Shown in pieces: positions 47,506-58,526 of a stretch of DNA of 64,000 bases (its first letter is position 1; every line of letters starts with the position of its first letter). Both the position numbers and the translations under genes were made by a program. The DNA is from Apostichopus japonicus. Lineage: Eukaryota > Echinodermata > Holothuroidea > Aspidochirotida > Stichopodidae. Location: the NCBI RefSeq assembly GCF_037975245.1, contig NC_092576.1, positions 13,153,611 through 13,217,610 of the forward strand, given 5' to 3'. Below the pieces are notes generated by a model that searched no databases, had not been told where the DNA came from, and saw only the letters and a list, made by a program, of their open reading frames with translations.

Positions 47506-47887
47506 AGAGGGCGTTGTGGTCAAGTGGTTAAGGCAGTGGACCTGTGATCTAAGGATAACAGGTTCGAGCCCTGGCCAGATCATTGCGTTGTGTCCTTGGG
47601 CAAGGCACTTATTCTCCATTGCCTCTCTTCACCCAGGTGAATAAATGGGGACATTCGACGTGACTTGTAAATATAGTTGCGTGCGCCGGTTTGTGGCTGC
47701 ACCCTATGGGAAGTCCCCCAGGGGACACGTGGCTGTGGTGCACTGTGGTGCCCCAGGAGAGATTGTTTGAATTGTGCACACTTTGGTGTGTAGGTGTGAC
47801 AAGTTACCAATGACCAGGGTTAAGTACAGCGCGGCAAGACTTTATTGTAAGTTGCGCTATATAAGAACTGTGAATTATTATTATTTG
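47506..47887 (+). mobile_element. tRNA-derived SINE with L2-like tail
   Basis: The head reads TGGTCAAGTGGTTAAGGC (A box) and GGTTCGAGCCC (B box), as in a Ser/Leu-type tRNA. It is followed by a roughly 250-bp body and a 3' end GCGCTATATAAGAACTGTGA with an ATT tail. The tail resembles the L2 tails in this window, which suggests mobilisation by L2 enzymes. Pol III transcription is expected from the boxes. Confidence 0.88.
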
Positions 47888-48353
47888 TTTGCTATAAGCG
47901 CCGACAGAACTTGACAACACACCCTGTATGATAACTGCCAATGAACTAATTGATTTTATTCTTCAGTTATCGTTAAGGTAACACCTATGTTGTATGCTAT
48001 TATTATACATATGATGTCTGGATTGGGTCTCGGTCGACGCACATTGTCGGAGATAGTTAATACATATTAGTTAGAAAGAGTTCCACGTCGTCTCAGTTAC
48101 GTGTTTAGTTGTGTACATATATTTTAACTGTCTCGTACTACTAGCCGAATTAGCTGGTGATATGGCTATCGGTACACTAGCTATATCATTTCTGATCAAA
48201 CCATCATCATAATTAAGCAACAACAAAAAAATCCACATTGATTGCGATGGGTATAGTACTGATTTTTTTTCAAGTCATTTTTTCTGTTGTTACTCTATAT
48301 CCTTAAAGTTTTACGACACGTGATGTTATTGCACCATTGGCTATACTGTAAAC

Positions 48354-48768
48354 CAGGGTTGTCCAACCTACGGCCCGCGGGCCACAGTCCGGCCCACCGC
48401 AAGGTTGCGTCCGGCCCGCCAGAGATGCTTTACGGTGTGAAATTTAGTGAGCAGATTTATTGATAACAATTTGAAGCTATATAATCAATCATTCGAACCT
48501 TCTGGGTCCAAAAACTGCATACAGGTCAGTTTGTGTGACACTCTCTCAGCGGAGGGGAGGGGAGGGGGGCGGCTGGACTTTATTCATCTGTTTTATCAGG
48601 AAGGAAAATAAATCAGTGCGCTCCACGCGCAGTGCTCACATTTTGTTGCTTTGGGCTTAATTCGCGCACAAAAAAAAAATGAAAAATCGAGCGTAGGGTT
48701 CATGCGGCCCCCTCCTTCATCATAATCATTCAAAGTGGCCCTCCTCTGCAAAAGGTTGGACAACCCTG
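48354..48768. mobile_element. hAT MITE 'CAGGGTTGTCCAAC', copy 2
   Basis: A 415-bp copy with the same ends as 36374-36779 and the exact 8-bp duplication CTGTAAAC (48346-48353 and 48769-48776). Confidence 0.96.
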
Positions 48769-48776
48769 CTGTAAAC

Positions 48777-49550
48777 TATTCCCTTTCAACCCTGTATTTG
48801 GCTTTGTGTTGTACCGTACCTGTGTTCCAAATTATATGATTTTTCTCAATGATAATTGGATATTCCATTATGTTTCAACTATCCAAATATCCAAATCTTT
48901 GAAGACCTGTGTCGTTACAACATTTTAGATACTCCTTTTACTTACCAGGTATTCAAACTGCTCCAATATTGTCACGTTATGCTTATTCCTGCAAAATGAA
49001 TAATTATCAGCTAGATGTTAGCTAATTTTTACTTTGAGACATACCATCCTTTGAAGTACACGATTAACTCTACTGTGATCCATGGGCTAAATAAAAAGTT
49101 AATAAAAAAGAGTAAAGGTAACTTATATTTCAATGAACATATCACACAAAATATAACACACAATCATTTTTTTCTTTTATGTTACGTTACTAAGTAACTT
49201 CATTAGCAATTCTTGATGACCAGATTTAACCAGTTATAGACGGCTAGGTCTGCTTCAATAATCTCACAGGACGAACATGTAATGAACACATCCATTCATT
49301 TTGGCATACGCTGGTTTGGCAGATATCACTTGTCAATCTGGTCAATGAATATTCATTGCTGATGACGTAGAATACATTTCCGACGCAGTTTGCACAACTT
49401 CCAAAAAATAAGCCCTTTTGTTTTTATTTTCTCATCGCCAAAAAAAAAAAAAAAAAACATTGCTGATAACCTCATAGACTGCAATTCTCAAAATATTTAA
49501 TTTCTGATGTGAGAAAAGTACAAATAAGGCTGAATTTGCTACATTATTTT
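48777..49550. other. No gene seen
   Basis: AT-rich, with a poly-A run at about 49440. Nothing else recognised. Confidence 0.4.
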
Positions 49551-49554
49551 CTTG

Positions 49555-49935
49555 TGGTAAGACTAACGGTTGTCTTAACGGCATTGAAGACTCGCCCAAA
49601 CCGCGTGCCGCGCTCTGAAAAAGTTAACTTTCGGTTGCTTGCAAGTGAACTACTCTTCTTGTCGCTAAAAAATGCAGGCAGTAATGACACTTAATACCTT
49701 GCTATCTTTTATCTAGACCTGAGATGTCCATCGCTGATATGAACACTGTGTTGTGGGTATTGACCGTAGCTGTATGTTTTGACTGTACGCTAAGTAACGC
49801 TAGTGCCTAATTACCGACGGTAGCAAGCTGTGTGTGTATTTTCTGGGATCGATGGTGGTGTCTAACACTTCTGTTACACCTCATTCGAAACTATGTCAGA
49901 TTACCGGCATGAGACGTTTCTTTGTGCGCGAGTCT
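49555..49935 (-). repeat. Dispersed repeat R1, copy 1
   Basis: Reverse-complement copy of the sequences at 54000-54395 and 60606-60960. Shared blocks include GGCATTGAAGACTCGCCCAA, GAGATGTCCATCGCTGATAT and GGGATCGATGGTGGTGTCTA. No coding capacity. Family unknown. Confidence 0.85.
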
Positions 49936-49976
49936 TGACACCCTTTAGGCCCTGTGATCTTCCGGCCTATTCTTTG

Positions 49977-49978
49977 AT

Positions 49979-50062
<84 letters not shown>

Positions 50063-50064
50063 TG

Positions 50065-50148
<84 letters not shown>

Positions 50149-50154
50149 ATATAT
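49977..50154. repeat. (TA)n microsatellite
   Basis: A long TA tract broken by short T/A interruptions. It abuts repeat R1. The Tyr-Ile ORFs on both strands here are artefacts. Confidence 0.95.
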
Positions 50155-50802
50155 AATACACTGCAGAGAGCGGTCATGATTAACGTAATGAACCTGTTCC
50201 CTGTTGTCGGCAATTAGTCCTGAACATGACCCATTGTCGTGATTTGTGAGGCATCGTCTGACTCATAATCATTTATGTTTTCATGCTTGCATGTTCAAGA
50301 GGATGAAAATCTAATTTACTGATGGTCTGAAAAATCTGGAGGTTTGAAAGTGATTTAAAGACATTTTAGAAAATCCTGGGGCGAAACAAGAAGATTCCTC
50401 AGCGAGAGACTGGCAGATGGGTTGGGGAGCACTTTTGCTGCTAACCGTGGAGCTCTCCTAGCTGAAAACCTTAACGGTCATGTGTGGCAGAAAGTTGAAT
50501 GACGATAGCCGAAGCCATGAGCTATCATATGGTGGGTAGGACATGACAGTGGACAAACATCTATCTATGCTCTAGCGGCCTTGGAAAGTGACGAGTTTAG
50601 TGTGTAAGTCAATGGGAGCAATCAATTGTGGTATGTATTCATGTATTTTAGATCCTACTGCAAGCAGGAACTCGCGAAGAGGCCTCATTGGCTTATCAAA
50701 GCAGCAAGCTAACCGAAGTCAGTCTCATACAATCATATTTAACGTCCTTGATTATGAATTGTCAATTGTCAACAACTCTGTAACTGGACGACATACATTA
50801 AT

Positions 50803-50876
50803 CTTGGAGTGACTCGAACCGGGGACCTTATGATTGGAAGGCTCCGGCGTTAACCATTGAGCTAACCACTCGACAA
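50803..50876 (-). mobile_element. tRNA-like SINE head
   Basis: The minus strand reads GAGTGGTTAGCTCAATGGTT (A-box region) and, about 25 nt on, CCCGGTTCGAGTCACTCC (B box). No intact cloverleaf was completed and no CCA-type 3' acceptor pairing was seen, so it is called as a SINE remnant and not a tRNA gene. Confidence 0.65.
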
Positions 50877-51106
50877 TTTGTAAAACACCTGTATTAACAA
50901 TATAGGTGTTAAATATTGGGAGCAAGCAAATTGTGGTATGACACCTTTATTAACAATAACAATTACTAAATAGGAACAAGGAAGATGAATAGCTGTCGGT
51001 TCATTTAAAGTGCAGTTTAGTAAAGCCATGATCCTTCACAAGTATATAACACAAGTTTATATTAACATCGGCCAAACATTTTCTTGAAGCTTATCTCCGT
51101 CATCTC

Positions 51107-51108
<2 letters not shown>

Positions 51109-51203
<95 letters not shown>
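51109..51203. repeat. (TA)n(TG)n compound microsatellite
   Basis: A TA run to about 51172, followed directly by a GT run to about 51203. Confidence 0.95.
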
Positions 51204-51204
<1 letters not shown>

Positions 51205-51579
51205 CTTTAAATCACAGAACATTGTTAGTCATTGTATCTTCCAGAAAATGACAAAAGACAGTTTGGGAAAAAGGATTATTAGGGTTTAAAGTCCCTGCGT
51301 TACGTTATATAATGGAAAATGAATCATGGCAGATCTGTTCCTTCAAGTGCTTGATCTGTTCACAAGTGTGTGATATTATCTAGATTTTGTTGCAAGATTT
51401 GATATAATGAGACACATAGCAACATGAATATCACGAATAACGTGAATAACATGAATAACATGAATATTTTCATCTCGGTTATAAATTGTAATGAAGGTAC
51501 ACAATTACTTCACATATACGGTAGTTAACAACAAGAGTCCATTCGCCTCTGAAATAGAATGAGATACAACGGATAGTCA

Positions 51580-51668
51580 TTGTTGTGGCCGAGTAGATAA
51601 AGGCGGTGGCACTTTAAGCAATGAGGCTTAGCAATCAGGAGATTCCGAGTTCGATACCAGGCCGGGTC
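51580..51668 (+). mobile_element. tRNA-like SINE head
   Basis: TGTGGCCGAGTAGATAAAGGC (A-box region) and CCGAGTTCGATACCAGGC (B-box region) with a long variable segment between, as in Leu/Ser-type tRNAs. An unrelated body follows. Called as a SINE remnant. Confidence 0.7.
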
Positions 51669-51898
51669 ATATAGTAAGGTGGGTTTTTCATCCAAAAGCA
51701 ATCATACGGTTTTCCCATCTGAATTAACTTTCTCAATTAAAAAGATTCCAAATTTGAGTTAAAATGTTAAACTGGAAGCCAACCGACGTGAAAGTTGTAA
51801 TCTACAAGCCCTTGCGGGTATCTCCCATACAAACTTGTGTTCGCTTAAGCGTCGTAAATAATAGCTGCTGCGTATTATTATTAATAAAGAAAAAGAAT

Positions 51899-52364
51899 GA
51901 ACTGTTTGAATATGCACTAAGCGGTCTTTTGTTAGAATATTCACTAAACGGTCTTCTTTGAATATTCAATAAGCGGTCCTCTTTGAATTTTGACTAAGCG
52001 GTCTGCTTTGAATATTCACTAAGCGGTCTTGTTTGAATGTTCACTAAGTGGTCTTTTGTTTGAATATGCATTAAGCGGTTTTTTGTTTGAATATTCACTA
52101 AGCGGTCTTTTGTTTGAATATTCACTAAGCGGTCTTTTGTCTGAATATTCACTAAGTGGTCGTGTTAGAATATTCACTAAGCGGTCTCCTTTGAATATTC
52201 ACTAAGCGGTCTCCTTTGAATATTCACCATGCGGTCTCCTTTGAATATTCACTAAGCGGTCTTTTGTTTGAATATTCACTAAGTGGTCGTGTTAGAATAT
52301 TCACTAAGCGGTCTCCTTTGAATATTCACTAAGCGGTCTCGTCTGAATATTCACTTAGTGGTCT
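51899..52364. repeat. About 23-bp minisatellite (TTGAATATTCACTAAGCGGTCT)n
   Basis: About 19 units of 22-27 bp, each an AATATTCACTAAGCGGTC core plus a variable T-rich linker. In transcript orientation the array begins 14 nt after the stop codon of the ML-domain gene (52378), so it probably forms the start of that gene's 3' UTR. Confidence 0.93.
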
Positions 52365-52377
52365 TGATTTCTTCTTC

Positions 52378-55300
52378 CTAGAAGGGACAGTCATGGATAT
52401 AAAAGCCGAAAGCAAGATTGTAATCATCGTCGTATAACGATACCCAAGCTCTGTAGATTCCCTGCATGGCGAAAGAGAGATGTATACAATCCGATATTAT
52501 TATGATATTATATATGATATGATAATGTATGCAGAATATGTGATTGCTAATTGTAATTGCTAATTGCTAATTGTAATTTATACAGCGGGGTGGGGGAACA
52601 TCGAAGGAAAAGAAGTACATATAATTATATTTTATGGAAAGATATAGGGGAAGTCCTCTGCAATATAACGATAGATTCCGATGAAAGACACTACCTTTAA
52701 GCAGCTGAGATTCATACTATGGAAGCGGGATGAAATTCTTTGTTTAAACATGGAGCTATAACCGTTATAACTCCATAGTTTAAATAAGCGGACCATTGGT
52801 CAGTTCATCGGAAGTAAAACAAATCTCAATAGGAAAAAGTAGGATTTATGTGACTTCAATAAATACATCAGAAACAATATGTCAGACCTTAACAAGTTCT
52901 TGGACTATAACATATCAAAACTAACAGTACATTTCTTTCAATTCGAGTTTCTTCGTTTGGGCACATTCTTTACAATGCATTTTAGTAGCCTATTAATCCT
53001 AAACAACTAAAATAAGAAGAACGTCGCTCCTTTATTATTCCAATGTTGGAATTTTTGACTCCAACTTTGGGAGACGTCTATAGTGATAAAGTCTCGGATC
53101 GAAATGTTAAATCATCGATATCATGACTGGTAATAACTTATCAAAATGAAATGTGATTGAAAAAAAAAATTCACCCCCTTCAATCTTTTTGGCGGAATGT
53201 GCTGTAAATCAGTGACACAAAAAAAAAAGAGCCCGAAAAAGCGATGATTACTACTCTCACCTTTTCAAGGTACGGGGTTAGTGTGAGAACTGGAAACATG
53301 TATGATCTCTTTTCTGCATGGGAGAAAGAGAGATTAAGTAAGAGAGATTAAGTAAGAGAGATTAAGAAAGAGATATTAAGAAAGAGAAAGATAAAATTAA
53401 GAACCACAGTCGACACCAGTGTCATGAAACGGCGGTTACAGATAATTTCAAAAAAGGAGTTTTTAATCGTTTATAAATATTTTCCCCTTCTAACATCAAA
53501 CAAAATACTGTATGTAAGTACAGCAAAGAATTGTGTACAATTTGGATGTGTTAAAACTTCAAAGAATTGATTCACACCCCTGAAAACACTGTTTTGTAAG
53601 ATTAGCTAGTTTGAGTTTTAGCACATGATACCTGCTGTTCCTTCATGTTTTGACACGTAGCGGTTAACAAATTCATTACTTAAATGCAGTTTTAAACTGA
53701 TTTCTCAACAAAAATGAATTAGTTTTAAATAGTGAATAAAATCATCTTCTATAGTATCTTGAAACAGCATTTACACAAAGATCAAAATTTACAAGATATT
53801 GTATTATTTATTTATGTCTCCTTGTTCCCCTCCCCCACCGCCCCCCACCCATCCAAAAATGTTAAAAGCAAACATTTCTCGGAAAACCAACGTCAAAGGC
53901 AACGTCCAGAATATGTTAATGTGTAATAATGTGTAAGATTAACAATCAGTATCCTATACTGTGAGTATTGTGTATTGCAGCGAGTTATACTCCGATCCCT
54001 TTCGCCTCTATATCAGATTTAATGGGAGTGAAGACTCGCGCACAAAGAAACGTCTGATGCCGGTAATCTTGCCTAGTTTCCAATGAGGTGTAAAAGAAGT
54101 GTTAGACACCACCATCGATCCCAGAAAATTCACATACAGCTTGCTACCGTCGGTAATAAGACACTAGTGTATAGTCAATACATGCAGCTACGGTCAATAC
54201 CCACAACACAGTGTACATATCAGCGATGGACATCTCAGGTCTAGATAAAAGATAACAAGGTATCACGTTTCATAACTGTCTGCATTTTGTAGCGAAAAGA
54301 TTAAAACTTCACATGCAAGCAACGGATACTTAATTTTCAGAGGGCGGCACGCGGTTTGGGGCGAGTCTTCAATGCCTTTACAGATCGGGGTAAACTTTGG
54401 GACAAAGAATAGCACACTTCAATACCCACTCCATTTTGTAAACTTATGTAAAATTTCCAACTGGCCTAATTAGATGCAATTTGGTGCTCCAAATGAGATT
54501 TTTTTCTCATTTGAAAATGAAAAAGGGGCTTTCTGACTTGCGAAGCGGGGGGGGGGGGGGCGGAATGATACTTCCGCCCTCCACATTTTTCACTGGGGGG
54601 GGGGGCTGGCGCCCCCCAGCCCCCCGGTTCCTACGCCCTTGTGTAAATCTCATCCCGAGATCCGGCTTCAGGATTTCAGAAATGTTTTCGGATGTGCGTT
54701 TATCGTCTGCTTACCTCCCTCGATAATTGGGCAAAGGTTTTTTAAGTCACACAATACCCCATCGAATTGTTTACTCCACGTTCCATCGGTCTTGGTTAAG
54801 TTGGCCTTTATCGTAGGAAACGAAATGTTGTAGGCTAGAACACAAGCATGAGAGAACACAAGCATGTTTAATTAATGTTAGCAAGTCGGTAATTAGAAGT
54901 ACTTACATGAAAATCGCAATCGTAGATAAGTTACTCAATAACATTGGGAAATATTTGGGTGAAAAGCGATGTTCTAAACTAAAAAACAGTTTAGAGTTGA
55001 TCTATCATAGCAAATTAAACTCTTGAAATTTAAAAAGAAAAGAAAAGAAAGTACATTGCGTTTGTCCGTTATGGCATATGTATGGCATATGAAATTATGG
55101 GCATTACATCTCTTAACTTTAGCGTTACTCACTTCTTTTATAGCTTGATATTACATTGCGTGAAAACTTTCCCTAGAATGGTTTGTGTTTATGAGCGGAA
55201 TTACGATGACGCAGAACAATAAAAGGAATGCATTTTTGTAGGATAAAAGATCTTCATTCTTGAAACTGTTTCAAAATATGTCTAGGTTTGAGTGAAAGGA

Positions 55301-56216
55301 AACATACAGGAGTAAAGGCAAATTATTATATTACAGGCATGAGCTTTTTTCCGCGAATTCGCAGAATATCCGTGATTTCTTTTCTACCTCGGGGACAAAA
55401 ACTATTATCCTAACACACCGTATCATACGCAAACTGGAGCCTATACCGCAATATTTGCAAAGTTCCGTGATTTTTTTTTTTTTTACCCCAGGCTCATCCC
55501 TGTATATTAGGTTCTATGAGGGATATCTTATTAGACTTACAAACTAAAAAAGAAAAGATAAGAAAACAGACTTTAACACCTGCGTGAAAAGAGTAGGATT
55601 CGGAATTTTAAAAGTAGAAAAATAATGTAGTTAAATACAATCATTGCAATGTGATTCTTAGAGGGTCGGATTCGAATTTGCAAATTAGTCGATTGAGGGT
55701 TGTAATTATCATTTTCAAGTAGCTAGGCTAACAAATAACAAGGCCATTGCACGCGAGTGACAAAATATACATTTTCTGATAAACCTGAAAAGCCCCCCCC
55801 CCAAAAAAAAAAAAAAAGGAAAATAAAGTCAACAATTACATGGATAAAATCCAAACATAGCAAACAATGGTTCACCGCGTATAGGTGGATTTGGTGCGAA
55901 CGACATCGAAGCTCCGTCTGAAAAAATACCTGCAACAGAGAGGAACAAAATAACGAACCTCAGTCAGATATGGTTGGAACTAGAATTCATAGCTGCTACT
56001 GTTTGTCGTGCGAAACAATTCGACGCTTCGACATTTCGGCCAAATGTATAGGAGAGAGATATAGCATACGAATACTCATTCATGGAGCCCGAGTCAACAC
56101 TATTAACAAATATACGCATATTTACTAACTAACACCGACGAAGTTAGTAACTCCTTTAGTAGACCTAATTCTTTTTATTTGTTTACGTTGTTTGTGTGTA
56201 TAGCTATACATATAGG

Positions 56217-56257
<41 letters not shown>

Positions 56258-57270
56258 GCCTATATATATAGGCCTATATATAAATAGGCCTATATATAGG
56301 CCTATATATATATAGGCCTATATATATATAGGCCTATATATATATATATATGCCTATATATATATTGTCGTTTACCTCCATTGCATTAACATAAAGTCTG
56401 TTCAAAGTATCTCTTTCGAGATCCGGCTTTAGGAATCACAAATGATTTTTCGAGTTGGTTAGCATCATGTTTGATCTCTAGAGTAAGGCAAAATATGTCA
56501 CCAAAAACAGAACTAGTATTGTTCGATACAGGTGACAAACGCCTACAGTGGAATTACGACCTTCCTTACCGCTTTCGAACCTCTGGACATAAAATCAGCG
56601 TCCATAGCCCTAGTGGTTAGGGTGTCCGCGTACATTATTGTAATATATTGGAAGCTTTTGAAGGGGATTCAATTCAGCGTCCTACGAATCCCGAGTTCAG
56701 GAAGTCGTTTGCTAATATATGAGATCAATTGATTTGTTTAGATAGAGTATAGGTAACGCCCCGTCCAGACAGACATTCGTTACAGTGTTGTCTATTAGGA
56801 TTGACATTATTACGAATGATAAAAAGGAGTGGTGACTTCACCCAGGCGCACTGATTTTCTGGGTAAAATGATGTTCTTGATCCTGAAGTTTATTCGCAAT
56901 GTGCATTAGAATTCCTGAAACTAACATATAGGCCTAGCCTAAAAGAGCCTGCATGGTGCAATGAATGCATGGTTAAATCAATACAGACGTTAATTACACT
57001 TCGATTATCTGACACTTAAAATGGGGTCATAAGTTCGTCTTTCCCCCACCCCCCCCCCAGCCCTTACTCACCCCTCACATAATCGTTAATTAAGCTTGTT
57101 AACTTACCATATATAGAAAAGTTGCATGGTGTTGAGGCATTCAAAAAGCTCTCCGCTGATTCCATGGTTCTGTAAGGAACGGCCAGCGCAAATCCAATTA
57201 AAAACGGTAGAATCATAAATACGTCCATACTGGTGCGTAACATTGGCGTGGAGTGTTGTGTGAGTGTCAT
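52378..57270 (-). CDS. Secreted ML-domain (MD-2-related lipid-recognition) protein, complete, five exons
   Basis: Exons in transcript order: 57270-57108, 55929-55840, 54834-54715, 53289-53261 (29 nt) and 52461-52378. The first three introns are phase 1 and the last is phase 0; every junction agrees, giving 161 residues ending at TAG. The N-terminus has a hydrophobic signal segment (MILPFLIGFALA); initiation could be at 57270, 57243 or 57228. The rest matches the small ML fold of NPC2 and GM2-activator proteins: a Cys after the signal (TPCNFSIYG), a PIRGEPLFAMFGFYP strand region, LCDLKNLCPIIEG (the conserved CD....CP segment), TPYLEKGIY and a final strand ending FYIHDCPF. Members bind single lipids or lipid groups in the extracellular space or lysosome; the ligand cannot be told. 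Donors are all GTAAG or GTAAT, except GTGAG in exon 4. Confidence 0.85.
53325..53395. repeat. (AGAGAGATTAAGTA)n short repeat
   Basis: Four or five copies of a purine-rich AAGAGAGATTAAGT unit, just upstream of exon 4 of the ML gene. Confidence 0.75.
54000..54395 (+). repeat. Dispersed repeat R1, copy 2
   Basis: Matches 60606-60960 and the complement of 49555-49935. It lies in intron 3 of the ML gene, immediately beside a truncated hAT MITE. Confidence 0.85.
54410..54640. mobile_element. hAT MITE 'GGCGTAGGAA', copy 3 (truncated)
   Basis: Retains the CCTACGCCCTTG end at 54640 and the G/C hairpin. The CAGTGGCGTAGG end is missing, replaced at about 54400 by the junction with repeat R1. It lies in intron 3 of the ML gene. 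Confidence 0.85.
55337..55465 (+). repeat. Repeat segment R2, copy 1
   Basis: Nearly identical to 60487-60606: both contain GAATTCGCAGAATATCCGTG, GGGACAAAAACTATTATCCT and CATACGCAAACTGGAGCCTA. At 60.5 kb it is fused to R1, so R1 and R2 may be halves of one element. It lies in intron 2 of the ML gene. Confidence 0.85.
56217..56354. repeat. (TA)n with AGGCCTA units
   Basis: A TA tract interspersed with the palindrome TATAGGCCTATA about six times, in intron 1 of the ML gene. Confidence 0.9.
56600..56705 (+). mobile_element. Possible tRNA-like SINE remnant
   Basis: CCCTAGTGGTTAGGGTGTCC resembles an A box, and CCCGAGTTCAGG about 75 nt later resembles a B box. The match is weak. Confidence 0.3.
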
Positions 57271-57566
57271 GGCTTAATTATATATATTTGCTAATAAGGA
57301 AGCACTTTGCGGAAGTTTATTAGTAGTGAAGTAGCCCTAATGGATCTTACTTTTTCCCCCATTATATGGTGGAGTTTTGCGTGAGAGATATGGCTTAATT
57401 ATATATATATATATATACTGCTTATAAGGAAGCACTTTGCGGAAGTTCCGAGTACGTAGTTACCGTGTTTGAACATACAACTTTTGTGAAACGTTTTTTC
57501 TCTTGTATACTGTACTTTGAAGGTGTTTCACACACATTATGAACTATTGAACTTAAAAATGAATTT

Positions 57567-57822
57567 AAAACCCCTTTTTTATTTCCAAATGAGAAAAAAA
57601 TCTCATTTGGAGCACCAAATTGCAGATAAGGCCAGGTGAAAATGCCAAATTATATACAAAATGGAGTGGTTGGGTTGAAGTGTGCTATATTGCACCAAAT
57701 TGCATCTGAGGCCACCTGGAAATGCAAAAATTTCCAAAGGGGAGGGGGACACCACCTCCCCCAGGCCGGCCATCAGTCTTCAGCCCCCCCCCCCCACTCA
57801 AAAGTACCTTCCTAAGCCACTG
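57567..57822. mobile_element. hAT MITE 'GGCGTAGGAA', copy 4 (truncated)
   Basis: Retains the TTCCTAAGCCACTG end and the internal TGCACCAAATTGCATCTGAG block. The CAAGGGCGTAGG end and the hairpin are absent. It lies just upstream of the ML gene. Confidence 0.82.
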
Positions 57823-57861
57823 TCTTTATACTTATGTTTAAAGTTAAAGAACCTAACGGCT

Positions 57862-58150
57862 CAGGGGCGGATGCAGGATTTTTGACAGGGGGGGGGGGGT
57901 GTGACTGGTCCAGCCGCGCTTGATCGAAAGACTATCTAAGCGGAGCGCCACCATCGGTTGGCGCGGAGCGTACCAGAAAATTTTTGGCTTTACAAACCCC
58001 CCCAGATGGCCGGAAACGGCACTTCCCGAGTATTCTAAGCTGCATGTACCAAGCCTGAAAATATGGATCTCATGTCTGCAATTTCTCAATTGATGAGAAA
58101 AAAACTATCTATGAAATATGGTAATACATATCAGATGAGTTGAGATGATA
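57862..58150. mobile_element. hAT fragment 'CAGGGGCGGATGC'
   Basis: Left end CAGGGGCGGATGCAGG followed by a G run, then the shared module (CTAAGCGGAGCGCCACCATC and GGTTGGCGCGGAGCG) and the GGCCGGAAACGGCACTTCCC block. No matching right end with a target duplication was found, so it is probably truncated. Confidence 0.65.
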
Positions 58151-58526
58151 CAAAAATCATAATGCCTTTAGCCACCAATCCCCCTCCCGTTCCGTCACCA
58201 CTGTTTGATACAGGGCCGGATCCAGGATTCTGGAAGGGTGAGGGGTTTCGCCTCCAGTGATCCTAGGGTCTAAGGGGAGTGGGTTTCCCTCTATCCATTG
58301 TGAAATTCTTGGATATTTAAGTACAACAGGGAACCCCCTTCAATTAAGCCATTCAAAGCACCTACAAAAACTCACTCGAAATGTATCTGCATCAGTACGA
58401 GTTAGCTAGTTTTATTGATGATCTATTCATGGTAGATTGGAGAGAAAAAACGCCGTGGATGTTTCTCAATGAACTTTCGGACCACTTCGTCAGTGTCGAT
58501 AGAAGTGTTATAATACGTGTTCCAGA

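Noticed and set aside
50803-51668. Genuine tRNA genes at 50.8 kb and 51.6 kb
   Set aside because: A- and B-box-like sequences are present, but no complete cloverleaf with matching acceptor stem could be paired; SINE remnants fit better.
51899-52364. CRISPR-like short repeats
   Set aside because: Units of 22-27 bp with 3-7 bp linkers are a minisatellite; there are no spacers of constant length.
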